DNA from: Actinotalea subterranea
GTDB taxonomy: Bacteria; Actinomycetota; Actinomycetes; Actinomycetales; Cellulomonadaceae
Direction: 5' to 3'
DNA length: 64,000 bases
Assembly: GCF_008364845.1 (NCBI RefSeq)
Contig: NZ_VTTP01000003.1
Span: forward strand, 310,001 to 374,000
Position numbers and translations under genes: made by a program. Shown piece by piece: positions 16,222 to 23,780 of the stretch; the stretch's first letter is position 1, and every line of letters starts with the position of its first letter. A model generated the notes under the pieces. It saw only the letters and a program-made list of their open reading frames with translations, ran no database searches and was not told where the DNA came from.

Positions 16222-17409
16222 TCACTGGAGGAGCTGGAGCACGCTCTGCGGCAGCGACTTGGCCTGGGCGAGCATCGCGGTGCCGGCCTGGGACAGGATC
16301 TGCGCGCGGGTGAACGACACCATCTCCTCGGCCATGTCCGTGTCACGGATCCGGCTCTCCGACGCGGACAGGTTCTCCACGGCGACGTTGAGGTTGTTGA
16401 TGGTGTGGTCGAAGCGGTTCTGCACAGCACCGAGCTGCGAACGAACCGAGGAGACCTCGGTGATCGCGTCGTCGATGAGGTCGATCGCCTCGGTGGCGCC
16501 GCTGGCAGCGGCGAACGTGGGCGTCTTCGCAGCGAGCTGCTCGATCGTGTCGGTGCCCGAGAACGCCGGGCCCGAGATCGTCAGCACGCCGGTCGCGATG
16601 GCGGCCGAGCCGGTGCCGAGCGCGGCGTCGATCGCCGTGGTCAGCTTGGTGCCGCGAGCCGCGGCGTCCTCACCGGCCGTGTAGGTCACCGAGGAGAAGT
16701 CGAAGCTCTTGGAGCCGATGGTGACGGTGCCGTTGAGCTTCTCGAAGTTCGCCGCGGTGGCGAGGTCGGCGAACGCCGTCTCGGTCGCGATGGTGCCGAC
16801 GGCCGTGGTCGACGCGTTGGTGATCGTGACGTCCGAGACCTTCATGGCGTTGCTGGCCGTGGTGGTCACGTCGACACCGGAGATCCCGAGGCCCGAGGCG
16901 CTCATCGCACCCGTGCTGTTGAGGTCGACCGTGATCTTGTCCTGGGCGGAGGTGTTGGCCCCGACCTGGAACGTGCCGCTGTAGTTGCCGTCGAGCAGCT
17001 TCGCGCCGTTGAACTGCGTGGTGTCGGCGATGCGGGTCAGCTCGGTCTTGAGCTGGTCCATCTCGTCCTGGATGTTCGTCTTCGCCTCGGAGGAGAGACT
17101 GCCCTCGTTGGACGCCTGGACGGCCAGGGTGCGCATGCGCTGGAGGATCGAGTGCGTCTCGGTCAGCGCGCCTTCAGCGGTCTGGACGACGCTGATGCCG
17201 TCCTGGGCGTTGCGGACAGCCTGCTTGGTGCCACCGATCTGGGCGCGGAGGCCCTCGGAGATGGCCAGACCGGCCGCGTCGTCCGCCGCACGGTTGATCC
17301 GCAGACCGGACGACAGCTTCTCCAGCGAGGAGTTGAGGTCGTTCTGCGTGTTGGACAGGTTGCGGTACGAGTTCATCGCCGCGATGTTGGTGTTGATCGA
17401 GAGACCCAT
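16222..17409 (-). CDS. fliC: flagellin FliC
   Basis: A 395-residue filament subunit. The N-terminal flagellin domain begins MGLSINTNIAAMNSYRNLS and has LEKLSSGLRINRAADDAAGL near residue 30. The C-terminal domain has ISEVSSVRSQLGAVQNRFDH and ends with LPQSVLQLLQ. The central variable region is of moderate size (about residues 140-300), rich in Thr/Ala, and could be a glycosylation target. ATG 17409 has AAGGAGGA upstream. It has its own sigma-28-type promoter and a downstream hairpin, so it is probably a monocistronic, highly expressed gene. Confidence 0.97.
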   Translation of the reverse strand: MGLSINTNIAAMNSYRNLSNTQNDLNSSLEKLSSGLRINRAADDAAGLAISEGLRAQIGGTKQAVRNAQDGISVVQTAEGALTETHSILQRMRTLAVQASNEGSLSSEAKTNIQDEMDQLKTELTRIADTTQFNGAKLLDGNYSGTFQVGANTSAQDKITVDLNSTGAMSASGLGISGVDVTTTASNAMKVSDVTITNASTTAVGTIATETAFADLATAANFEKLNGTVTIGSKSFDFSSVTYTAGEDAAARGTKLTTAIDAALGTGSAAIATGVLTISGPAFSGTDTIEQLAAKTPTFAAASGATEAIDLIDDAITEVSSVRSQLGAVQNRFDHTINNLNVAVENLSASESRIRDTDMAEEMVSFTRAQILSQAGTAMLAQAKSLPQSVLQLLQ

Positions 17410-17468
17410 GGGGAACTCCTCCTTGATTCGGGTCGGAACTGCCGCCCCTCCATGGGCGAGCACTTGTC

Positions 17469-17495
17469 TGATCGGTCGGCGCCCCCGGACCTTGA
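17469..17495 (-). promoter_or_regulatory. predicted FliA (sigma-28) promoter of fliC
   Basis: On the minus strand TCAA (17495-17492), 15 bp, ACCGATCA (17476-17469). Start of transcription near 17462, giving a leader of about 53 nt with a strong ribosome binding site. Confidence 0.65.
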
Positions 17496-17527
17496 GCGTT
17501 TTCCGGAGAACTTTCTTGCGACGTCCG

Positions 17528-19102
17528 TCAGCCGTCGGCCGCGGGCGTCACGAGGCCGGGGGCGAGCACGTCGAGCTCGGCGAGCAGCGCGGCCTCCTCG
17601 GCGGCCGGGACGAGGGCGAGCGCGGCCTCGAGGCCCGCGAGCGCACGCTCGTCGCCGTAGACGCTGAACGCCAGCGCGCCCGCGAGCGCCCGGCCCCGCG
17701 CGTCGACGCGCTCGTCGAGGGCGATCCGCACGAGCGGGCACTGCTCGGCCGCCCCGTACCTGCGGAGCTCGATCGCCCAGGCTGCGGCCTCCTCGAGCGG
17801 GAAGGCGAGCGCTGCGGTCGCGACGGCACCGAGCACGGTCGGGTCGCCGGGCCGCGCGTCGTGCATCCACCGCAGGAAGGTGCGCGCGTCGGCGTCGGGC
17901 TCCATGAGGCACGCGGTCACGTACTCGCGCCACAGCGCGTCGCCGAGCACCTCGATCACGCGCGTCGTGCGCTCGCGCCCGAGCAGGCTCACCAGGCCGC
18001 CGGGTGCGCCGGGCGCGACGCCCTTGCGGGCGGCGGCGACCGCGACCTGGGTAGCCTGCCGGCCGCGGCCGAGCGTCGCGAGGGCCCAGACCTCGATCCG
18101 CACGTAGCTGATCCGGTCGAGCCGCTCGCCCTCTCCGTTGAGCGTCGTGGTGGGCATGGCCTCGAGCGCGGCGAGCGCGACGTCGGCCTGACCCCGCTCG
18201 GCGGCGACCCGCGCACGCGCGGCACGGGCGAACGCCGGGTTGTCGTCCGACTGCTCCCACAGGTCGAGCCAGCGGTCCGTCGCCTCGGCGTCGCCGAGGA
18301 GGTGCGTGACCCCGACCATCGAGGTCGCGAGCAGGCGAGCCCGGCGCGGCAGGCTGAGTCCCGCGGAGCGCAGCTCTTCGCCGAGGGCGGCGGCCTCCAC
18401 GAAGCGGCCCGCGGCGGCGAGCGACCGGGCGAGCTGGATCCGTGAGCTCTCGAGCTCCTCCGCGGGCACGCCCGCGCGTCGGCCCGCCTCGATCTCCGCC
18501 TCGGCGAGGGCGACGTTGCGCTCCCCCTTGGCCTTCCCCTGGCGCACCTCGGTGGCGTAGCCGGTGTGGCGCAGCACGACGTCGGGCAGGGGGACGAGGT
18601 GCGCCGGCACGGGTGCGTCGACGCGCCGGGTGAGCTGCTCGTGCAGGCTCCCGGTCCACACGTGGACGTCGCGCCGGAAGACACGGTGCACCGAGACGCG
18701 CGCGCTGACCGAACGGGTCGGCGGAGCGAGCGGGAGCGTCGCGGCCTCGTCGACGTTGTGCTGGATGACGGAGTGCGCCGTCGCGCCGTCGCGGCCCAGG
18801 TTCTTGCGGAGCTGCGCGGGTACGCCCTCGAACACCTCGTCGGCGTCGATGGACAGCACCCAGTCCGCCGTCACGTGCTCGAGCGCACGGTTGCGCGCGG
18901 CCCCGAAGTCGTCGTCCCAGTAGCCCTCGACGACGCGGTCCGTGAACTGCCGCGCGACGTCGCGCGTGGTGTCCGTGGAGCCGGTGTCGTAGACCACGAC
19001 CTCGTCGGCCCACTGCACGGACGCGAGGCACTGCGCGAGGACGGCCTCCTCGTCCTTGACGATCAGGACGGCGGCGACGGTCGGCGTGCGCCTGGTCGAC
19101 AT
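17528..19102 (-). CDS. family 2 glycosyltransferase, probable flagellin glycosyltransferase
   Basis: A 524-residue protein with an N-terminal GT-A domain: VAAVLIVKDEEAVLAQCLAS at residues 9-28, then VYDTGSTDTT and LSIDADEVF, whose DAD is the metal and sugar-nucleotide binding motif. The C-terminal 280 residues are Ala/Arg/Leu-rich helical repeats of TPR type. It lies between fliA and fliC and has its own sigma-28-type promoter, so flagellin or another filament protein is the likely acceptor. The sugar is unknown. The start ATG 19102 has GAGGGGG upstream. Confidence 0.82.
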   Translation of the reverse strand: MSTRRTPTVAAVLIVKDEEAVLAQCLASVQWADEVVVYDTGSTDTTRDVARQFTDRVVEGYWDDDFGAARNRALEHVTADWVLSIDADEVFEGVPAQLRKNLGRDGATAHSVIQHNVDEAATLPLAPPTRSVSARVSVHRVFRRDVHVWTGSLHEQLTRRVDAPVPAHLVPLPDVVLRHTGYATEVRQGKAKGERNVALAEAEIEAGRRAGVPAEELESSRIQLARSLAAAGRFVEAAALGEELRSAGLSLPRRARLLATSMVGVTHLLGDAEATDRWLDLWEQSDDNPAFARAARARVAAERGQADVALAALEAMPTTTLNGEGERLDRISYVRIEVWALATLGRGRQATQVAVAAARKGVAPGAPGGLVSLLGRERTTRVIEVLGDALWREYVTACLMEPDADARTFLRWMHDARPGDPTVLGAVATAALAFPLEEAAAWAIELRRYGAAEQCPLVRIALDERVDARGRALAGALAFSVYGDERALAGLEAALALVPAAEEAALLAELDVLAPGLVTPAADG

Positions 19103-19147
19103 GGATCCCCCTCGTTACCCGGGCGCGCAGACGCGCGCACGCGGGTC

Positions 19148-19174
19148 ACATCGGCAGGACGGGTCGAGCGGTGA
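19148..19174 (-). promoter_or_regulatory. predicted FliA (sigma-28) promoter of the glycosyltransferase gene
   Basis: On the minus strand TCAC (19174-19171), 15 bp, GCCGATGT (19155-19148). It begins 5 bp after the fliA stop codon; the leader would be about 38 nt. Confidence 0.65.
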
Positions 19175-19178
19175 GGGG

Positions 19179-20060
19179 TCAGACCGCCCACTCGAGGCCG
19201 CCGCCGACCAGCTCGGCGTCGTCGTGCGTCCCCGGCCGCTGCTGCGGGACGGCCGCTGCCGTGCTCGCGTGGGCGCCGGCCGCGGCGCGTGCCGCGACGC
19301 TGGCGAAGTAGGCGCGGCGGCGACGCTCGGCGACACCGTCGGGGCGGTCGGCGGTCTGCACGAGCTCGGGGTCGAGGCTCGCGTTCATGCCGTCGCGCAG
19401 GAGGCCGAGGGCCTCGGTGCGGAGCTGGCTGATGCGGGACTGGGTGACGCCCATCTCGGCGGCGAGCTCGACGACCGGACGGTCGTGGAAGAAGAGCTGC
19501 TCGACGACGTGGCGCATGCGCTCGGGCAGGCTCTCGACGCCGGCGCGCAGGTACTGCAGGCGCTCGCCCACGAGGAGGCTCTCCTCCGGGCCCATGCCCG
19601 CGGAGACCACGGTGTCGGCGATCGAGCCGTCGAAGGCCTCGATGGACAGGACGCGCACGTCGGCGTCGCCGCGGGCGGCGTCGATCTCGTCGACACCCAT
19701 GCCCGTGGCCTCGGCGAGCTCGCTGCGCGAGGGCACGCGGCCCAGGGCGCCGGTCAGCTCGTCGGCGACCTCGGTCAGCTGGCGGGCCCGGCGGCGGGCG
19801 CCGCGGGAGACCCAGTCCATGCCGCGGAGCTCGTCGATGAGAGCACCCTTGATGCGCAGCGACGCGTAGCGGGCGAACGGGACGCCCGTCTCGGCGTCGT
19901 ACGCCCGGGCCGCCTTGACGAGCGCGAGCGACCCGGCGGAGGCCAGGTCGGAGCGCGAGACGTAGGACGGCACGCGGGACAGCATCGCGTTGACGTGGTA
20001 GCCGACGAGCGGGAGGTGCTCGACGACCAGCGCGTTCGTGGAGTGCTCTGTTGCGGTCAC
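19179..20060 (-). CDS. fliA: flagellar RNA polymerase sigma factor FliA (sigma-28/WhiG family)
   Basis: A 293-residue sigma-70 family factor with region 2 (SRSDLASAGSLALVKAARAY, FARYASLRIKGALIDELRGM), region 3 (SRSELAEATGMGVDEIDAAR) and region 4 (LFFHDRPVVELAAEMGVTQSRISQLRTEAL). The RIKGALIDELR-DW pattern is typical of FliA/WhiG. The C-terminal 60 residues are an extra low-complexity tail. Start GTG 20060 follows a sigma-28-like promoter by 8 bases, so the transcript may be leaderless and the gene autoregulated. No flgM anti-sigma gene is visible in the window. Confidence 0.95.
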   Translation of the reverse strand: MTATEHSTNALVVEHLPLVGYHVNAMLSRVPSYVSRSDLASAGSLALVKAARAYDAETGVPFARYASLRIKGALIDELRGMDWVSRGARRRARQLTEVADELTGALGRVPSRSELAEATGMGVDEIDAARGDADVRVLSIEAFDGSIADTVVSAGMGPEESLLVGERLQYLRAGVESLPERMRHVVEQLFFHDRPVVELAAEMGVTQSRISQLRTEALGLLRDGMNASLDPELVQTADRPDGVAERRRRAYFASVAARAAAGAHASTAAAVPQQRPGTHDDAELVGGGLEWAV

Positions 20061-20068
20061 AAGAAGGG

Positions 20069-20096
20069 CTTTCGGAGCCCGTGGCGGATGACTTGA
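20069..20096 (-). promoter_or_regulatory. predicted autoregulatory sigma-28 promoter of fliA
   Basis: On the minus strand TCAA (20096-20093), 16 bp, TCCGAAAG (20076-20069). The match is weaker than the others (CCGA core, one-base longer spacer). The -10 ends 8 bases before the GTG start codon. Confidence 0.45.
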
Positions 20097-20224
20097 GCGG
20101 GCCGAGCGGGTGAAAGGATGTGGTACCGGCGCGTCGCTGCACGGCGGGCCCCTCCCGGCGGTACGAGTTGCGCAGTTGCGTCCGATTCACATCCGGTGAA
20201 CACGTGCCAACTCGGACATCCTCC

Positions 20225-20240
20225 TGTGATCTACGTCACA
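20225..20240. promoter_or_regulatory. perfect Crp/GlxR-type operator between fliA and flgN
   Basis: TGTGATCTACGTCACA matches TGTGA-N6-TCACA and the actinobacterial GlxR form TGTGANNTANNTCACA at every fixed position. It lies in the 315-bp divergent region 20061-20375. A second perfect inverted repeat, TTCAC-N5-GTGAA, is at 20186-20200. The rest of the gap holds the two sigma-28-type promoters and no gene. Confidence 0.65.
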
Positions 20241-20297
20241 TTCAGATCAAGAAGCCGCAGGTCAGGGGCCTCCCCGGAACTTCGTGCCAGGGATCGG

Positions 20298-20324
20298 TCA
20301 CAATGACGAGGCGCCTGCCGATGG
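20298..20324 (+). promoter_or_regulatory. predicted FliA (sigma-28) promoter of flgN-flgK-flgL-fliW
   Basis: TCAC (20298-20301), 15 bp, GCCGATGG (20317-20324). Boxes and spacing are identical to the flgB promoter. The leader would be about 45 nt. Confidence 0.65.
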
Positions 20325-20375
20325 GCTGGGCTGGAACGCGCGAACGCAGATACCTAGACCCAAGGGGACGTCACG

Positions 20376-20855
20376 ATGGGTTTGAACGAGCTCTCCGGGG
20401 TGCTCTGGCACGAACGCCAGCTCCTCGAGCTCCTGCTCTTCAAGCTGGAGGAGGAGCAGCTGATCCTCTCCAGCGGACGCACCCAGTGGCTCGGCCACGC
20501 GACGCGTGAGGTCGAGACCGTCCTCGACCAGATCCGCGGCGCCGAGCTGGGCCGCTCCATGGAGGCCGACGAGGCCGCCCGTGAGCTCCGGATCTCCAGC
20601 GGCGCCAGCCTCCTCGAGCTCGCGAAGCACGCGCCCGCACCCTGGGACGAGCTGCTCACCGAGCACCACGCGGCGTTCGTCTCCCTCACCGACCAGATCA
20701 ACGGCCTCGCCGAGAGCAACCGCGACCTGCTCGCGACCTCGCACCGGGCCACCCAGGAGACCCTCATGAGCCTGCAGGAGAGCGTGCAGACGTACGACCC
20801 GCGCGGCGGTGCCGCGTCGGCGTCGGGCAGCATGCTCCTCGACCAGGCCCTGTGA
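20376..20855 (+). CDS. flgN: flagellar protein FlgN (FlgK/FlgL chaperone)
   Basis: A 159-residue helical protein. The start LNELSGVLWHERQLLELLLFKLEEEQLIL is typical of FlgN (long N-terminal helix with WxER-LLxxLxFKLxxE). It keeps hook-filament junction proteins soluble before export. It lies 7 bp before flgK. The ATG at 20376 follows AAGGGGA. Confidence 0.9.
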   Translation: MGLNELSGVLWHERQLLELLLFKLEEEQLILSSGRTQWLGHATREVETVLDQIRGAELGRSMEADEAARELRISSGASLLELAKHAPAPWDELLTEHHAAFVSLTDQINGLAESNRDLLATSHRATQETLMSLQESVQTYDPRGGAASASGSMLLDQAL

Positions 20856-20862
20856 GGGACGC

Positions 20863-22281
20863 ATGAGCACCTTCTCCGGACTGAGCGGCGCCCTGTCGTC
20901 CCTCATCGCGCAGCGCCAGGCCCTCGAGGTCTCCGGCCAGAACGTCGCGAACGCCAAGACCGCCGGCTACACCCGCCAGCGCGCCGACATGACGTCGGTC
21001 CAGGCGCTCACGACGCCGTCGATGTTCTCCGCGGCGAACGGCGCCGGCAACGGCGTCCGGGTCAGCGGCATCACGCGCATGGGCGACGTGTTCCTCGACG
21101 CGCGCCTGCGCACCGAGACGTCCGCGGCGTCCTTCCAGGCCGCGCAGGCCAAGTCGCTCGACCGGCTCGAGACGCTCGTCACCGAGCCCTCCGACACCGG
21201 GATCACCGCGCAGCTCCAGACCTTCTGGTCCGGCTGGCAGGACGTCGGCAACGACCCCGACGACCCGGCCGCGCGGCAGACCCTCATCGGCAACGCCAAG
21301 GCGCTCATCAGCCAGATCGCGAGCGGCTACCGGGGCGTCGAGACGCAGTGGGCGCAGGCCCGCACCGAGGCCCAGTCGATCGTCACGCAGGTCAACACGA
21401 CCGCGACGGCCGTCGCCGACCTCAACGAGCAGATCCGCGCGATCCAGGTCTCCGGCGGCTCGGCCAACGAGCTCGTGGACCAGCGCAGCCTCCTCGTGAC
21501 CCAGCTCTCCTCGCTCGTCGGCGCCTCCGCCCGTGAGCGTGAGGACGGGACGATCGACGTCATGGTGGCCGGCAACGCGCTCGTCCGCGGCGTCAAGGCG
21601 ACCGCGGTCCAGCTCTCCGGCCCCAGCTCGATGGCCGAGCTCGTCGCGACGCCCTCGGTGCCCGTGTCGCTCTCCTGGGGCACGACCCCGCCCACGCCGC
21701 TGTCGCTCCAGGGCGGCACGCTCGCGAGCCACATCTCGGTCCTCAGCCCCACGGGCTCGCTCATGAGCGCGGCCGACTCCTTCAACGACCTCGCGACGTC
21801 CCTCGAGACGTCCGTCAACGCGGTCCACCAGACCGGGACGACCCTCACCGGGGCCACGGGTGTCGACTTCTTCGTCGTCAACCCGGACGCGAGCCTGCCC
21901 AAGGCGCTGCGGCTCTCGACCATCAGCGACCCGGCCCAGGTGGCCGCCGCGGACGGCACCAAGGGAACCCTCGACGGGTCCATCGCCGACAAGGTGTCCC
22001 AGATCGTCAGCAAGGCCGGCGGACCGGACTCCGTGTGGCGCAGCTTCGTCGTCGACCTCGGCGTCCAGACGCAGGCCGCGACCCAGCGCGCCAAGGTCAC
22101 CGAGGTCGCCCGGGCGACCGCCGAGAACCTTCAACTCTCCCAGGCGAGTGTCGATCTGGATGAGGAGTCGGTGAACATGCTCGCCTACCAGCGGGCCTAC
22201 GAGGGCGCAGCACGTGTCCTGACCGCCATCGACGAGATGCTCGACGTGCTCATCAACCGCACCGGCGTGGTGGGGAGGTAA
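20863..22281 (+). CDS. flgK: flagellar hook-associated protein FlgK (HAP1)
   Basis: A 472-residue hook-filament junction protein. The N-terminal rod/hook signature is EVSGQNVANAKTAGYTRQRA near residue 25; the C-terminal end has SVDLDEESVNMLAYQRAYEG and ends in LDVLINRTGVVGR. The middle contains the FlgK helical domain (LQTFWSGWQDVGNDPDDPAA). ATG 20863 was chosen because it begins MSTFSGLSGALS and has GAGGGA upstream. Confidence 0.96.
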   Translation: MSTFSGLSGALSSLIAQRQALEVSGQNVANAKTAGYTRQRADMTSVQALTTPSMFSAANGAGNGVRVSGITRMGDVFLDARLRTETSAASFQAAQAKSLDRLETLVTEPSDTGITAQLQTFWSGWQDVGNDPDDPAARQTLIGNAKALISQIASGYRGVETQWAQARTEAQSIVTQVNTTATAVADLNEQIRAIQVSGGSANELVDQRSLLVTQLSSLVGASAREREDGTIDVMVAGNALVRGVKATAVQLSGPSSMAELVATPSVPVSLSWGTTPPTPLSLQGGTLASHISVLSPTGSLMSAADSFNDLATSLETSVNAVHQTGTTLTGATGVDFFVVNPDASLPKALRLSTISDPAQVAAADGTKGTLDGSIADKVSQIVSKAGGPDSVWRSFVVDLGVQTQAATQRAKVTEVARATAENLQLSQASVDLDEESVNMLAYQRAYEGAARVLTAIDEMLDVLINRTGVVGR

Positions 22282-22284
22282 CCC

Positions 22285-23223
22285 GTGATCAACCGCGTGA
22301 CCCACCAGACGGTCCAGCGCTCGACCCTGGCCAACCTGCAGCTCAACCTCAGCAAGATGGCCGACCTGCAGTCGCGGATGTCCGGCGGCAAGATCATCAC
22401 CAAGCCGTCCGACGACCCCGCCGGCACCGCCCAGGCGATGGCCCTGCGCACCGAGAAGCGCGCCGCGGAGCAGTTCACGCGCAACGCGGACAACGGTGCG
22501 ACGTGGCTCAACACGATCGACACGGCGCTGTCGTCGTCGACGGCGCTGCTGCTCAAGGCCCGCAACCTCACCGTCCAGGGTGCCAACTCCGGCGCCATGG
22601 GCCCGGCCGCCCGCGAGGCGATCGCCAAGGAGCTCGACGGCCTGCGTGACGCGCTGCTCGACCAGGCGAACACCGACCTGCTCGGCCGCTCCGTCTTCGC
22701 CGGCACGTCGAACGCCGGGGTCGCCTACACCGTGACCCCCGCCGTGCCCGAGCAGCCCGGCCCGCCCGTGGTCCCCGCCGTCCCCGCGCAGTACACGTGG
22801 ACGGGCTCGGCCAACGGGAGCGTCGAGCGTCGCCTCGCCCAGGACACCACGGTCCGCGTCGACGCCGACGGCAAGGCCGCGTTCGGCGACGGCGCCACCT
22901 CGGTGTTCGCGCTCATCGACACGATCGCCGCGGACCTGCGCGCCGGCACCGACGTCAGCGTCCACCTCGACACGATCGACGCGCGTCGCGACGCGATGCT
23001 CGGCGAAGCCGCCTCCGTCGGCACCCGGTACAACCAGATCGCGACCGCGAAGTCCAACCTCTCGAGCGACGTGCTCGCCCTCAAGACGCAGCTCTCCGCG
23101 GTCGAGGACATCGACCTCGCCGCGATCATCGTCGAGATCCAGGCCCAGGAGGTCGCCTACAAGGGCGCCCTCGGAGCCACCGCACGTGTCCTGCAGCCGA
23201 CCCTGATGGACTTCCTCCGATGA
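22285..23223 (+). CDS. flgL: flagellar hook-associated protein FlgL (HAP3)
   Basis: A 312-residue junction protein with a flagellin-like N-terminus (MINRVTHQTVQRSTLANLQL, then SGGKIITKPSDDPAGTAQAM) and a flagellin-like C-terminus (SAVEDIDLAAIIVEIQAQEV ending MDFLR). The central region is Ala/Pro-rich (residues 150-180). GTG 22285 is 3 bp after the flgK stop with GGGGAGG upstream; the stop overlaps fliW. Confidence 0.95.
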   Translation: MINRVTHQTVQRSTLANLQLNLSKMADLQSRMSGGKIITKPSDDPAGTAQAMALRTEKRAAEQFTRNADNGATWLNTIDTALSSSTALLLKARNLTVQGANSGAMGPAAREAIAKELDGLRDALLDQANTDLLGRSVFAGTSNAGVAYTVTPAVPEQPGPPVVPAVPAQYTWTGSANGSVERRLAQDTTVRVDADGKAAFGDGATSVFALIDTIAADLRAGTDVSVHLDTIDARRDAMLGEAASVGTRYNQIATAKSNLSSDVLALKTQLSAVEDIDLAAIIVEIQAQEVAYKGALGATARVLQPTLMDFLR

Positions 23224-23657
23224 GCGTGATGGTGGCCGACGGGCCGGCCGAGACCCACGACGTCCACGACGTCCTCGAGTTCCTCAGCCCGCCCCCGGGC
23301 CTGCGGGACCTGCGCCGCTTCACCCTCACCGCGCTCGACGAGCTCGGTCTGCTGTTCGCCCTGCGCGCCGTCGACGAGCCCGAGACGCGGCTCTTCCTCG
23401 TGCCGCCGCGCATCTACTTCCCCGACTACGAGCCGCACCTGGACCCGAGCGTCCGCGCGGACCTCGAGGTCGCCGACGGCGCGGACACCGTGCTCCTCGT
23501 CGTCGTGCACCCCGGCCAGGACGGCCGCCCGCCGACGGCGAACCTGCTCGCACCCGTCGTCGTCGACCCCGCCTCCGGGCGCGCCGTTCAGGTCGTGCTC
23601 GACGGCGACGAGTGGCCGCTGCGCGCACCCCTGTCCGCCGAGGGCTCCGCGGCCTGA
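23220..23657 (+). CDS. fliW: flagellar assembly factor FliW
   Basis: A 145-residue protein. FliW features are LEFLSPPPGLRDLRRFTLTA (the FxxPLxGLxxxxxF element), then RLFLVPPRIYFPDYEPHLDP and TANLLAPVVVDPASGRAVQV. FliW normally binds CsrA and relieves repression of flagellin mRNA, and also binds flagellin. It overlaps flgL by 4 bp. csrA, which often follows, is not next to it here. Confidence 0.92.
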   Translation: MSVMVADGPAETHDVHDVLEFLSPPPGLRDLRRFTLTALDELGLLFALRAVDEPETRLFLVPPRIYFPDYEPHLDPSVRADLEVADGADTVLLVVVHPGQDGRPPTANLLAPVVVDPASGRAVQVVLDGDEWPLRAPLSAEGSAA

Positions 23658-23721
23658 GCCGCAGCCGGCGGCCCGGCGCGGGTGAACTCGCCCGTCCACG
23701 CGTTCCCGCGTGCCGAAACGG

Positions 23722-23748
23722 TCATGCGGGGCGCCGTTCCGCCGATGG
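23722..23748 (+). promoter_or_regulatory. predicted FliA (sigma-28) promoter of the EAL-like/HDOD gene
   Basis: TCAT (23722-23725), 15 bp, GCCGATGG (23741-23748). The -10 box is identical to that of flgB and flgN. The gene start is 32 bp downstream. Confidence 0.6.
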
Positions 23749-23780
23749 TTCGACGACAACGACCAGGCCGAGGAGCGACC

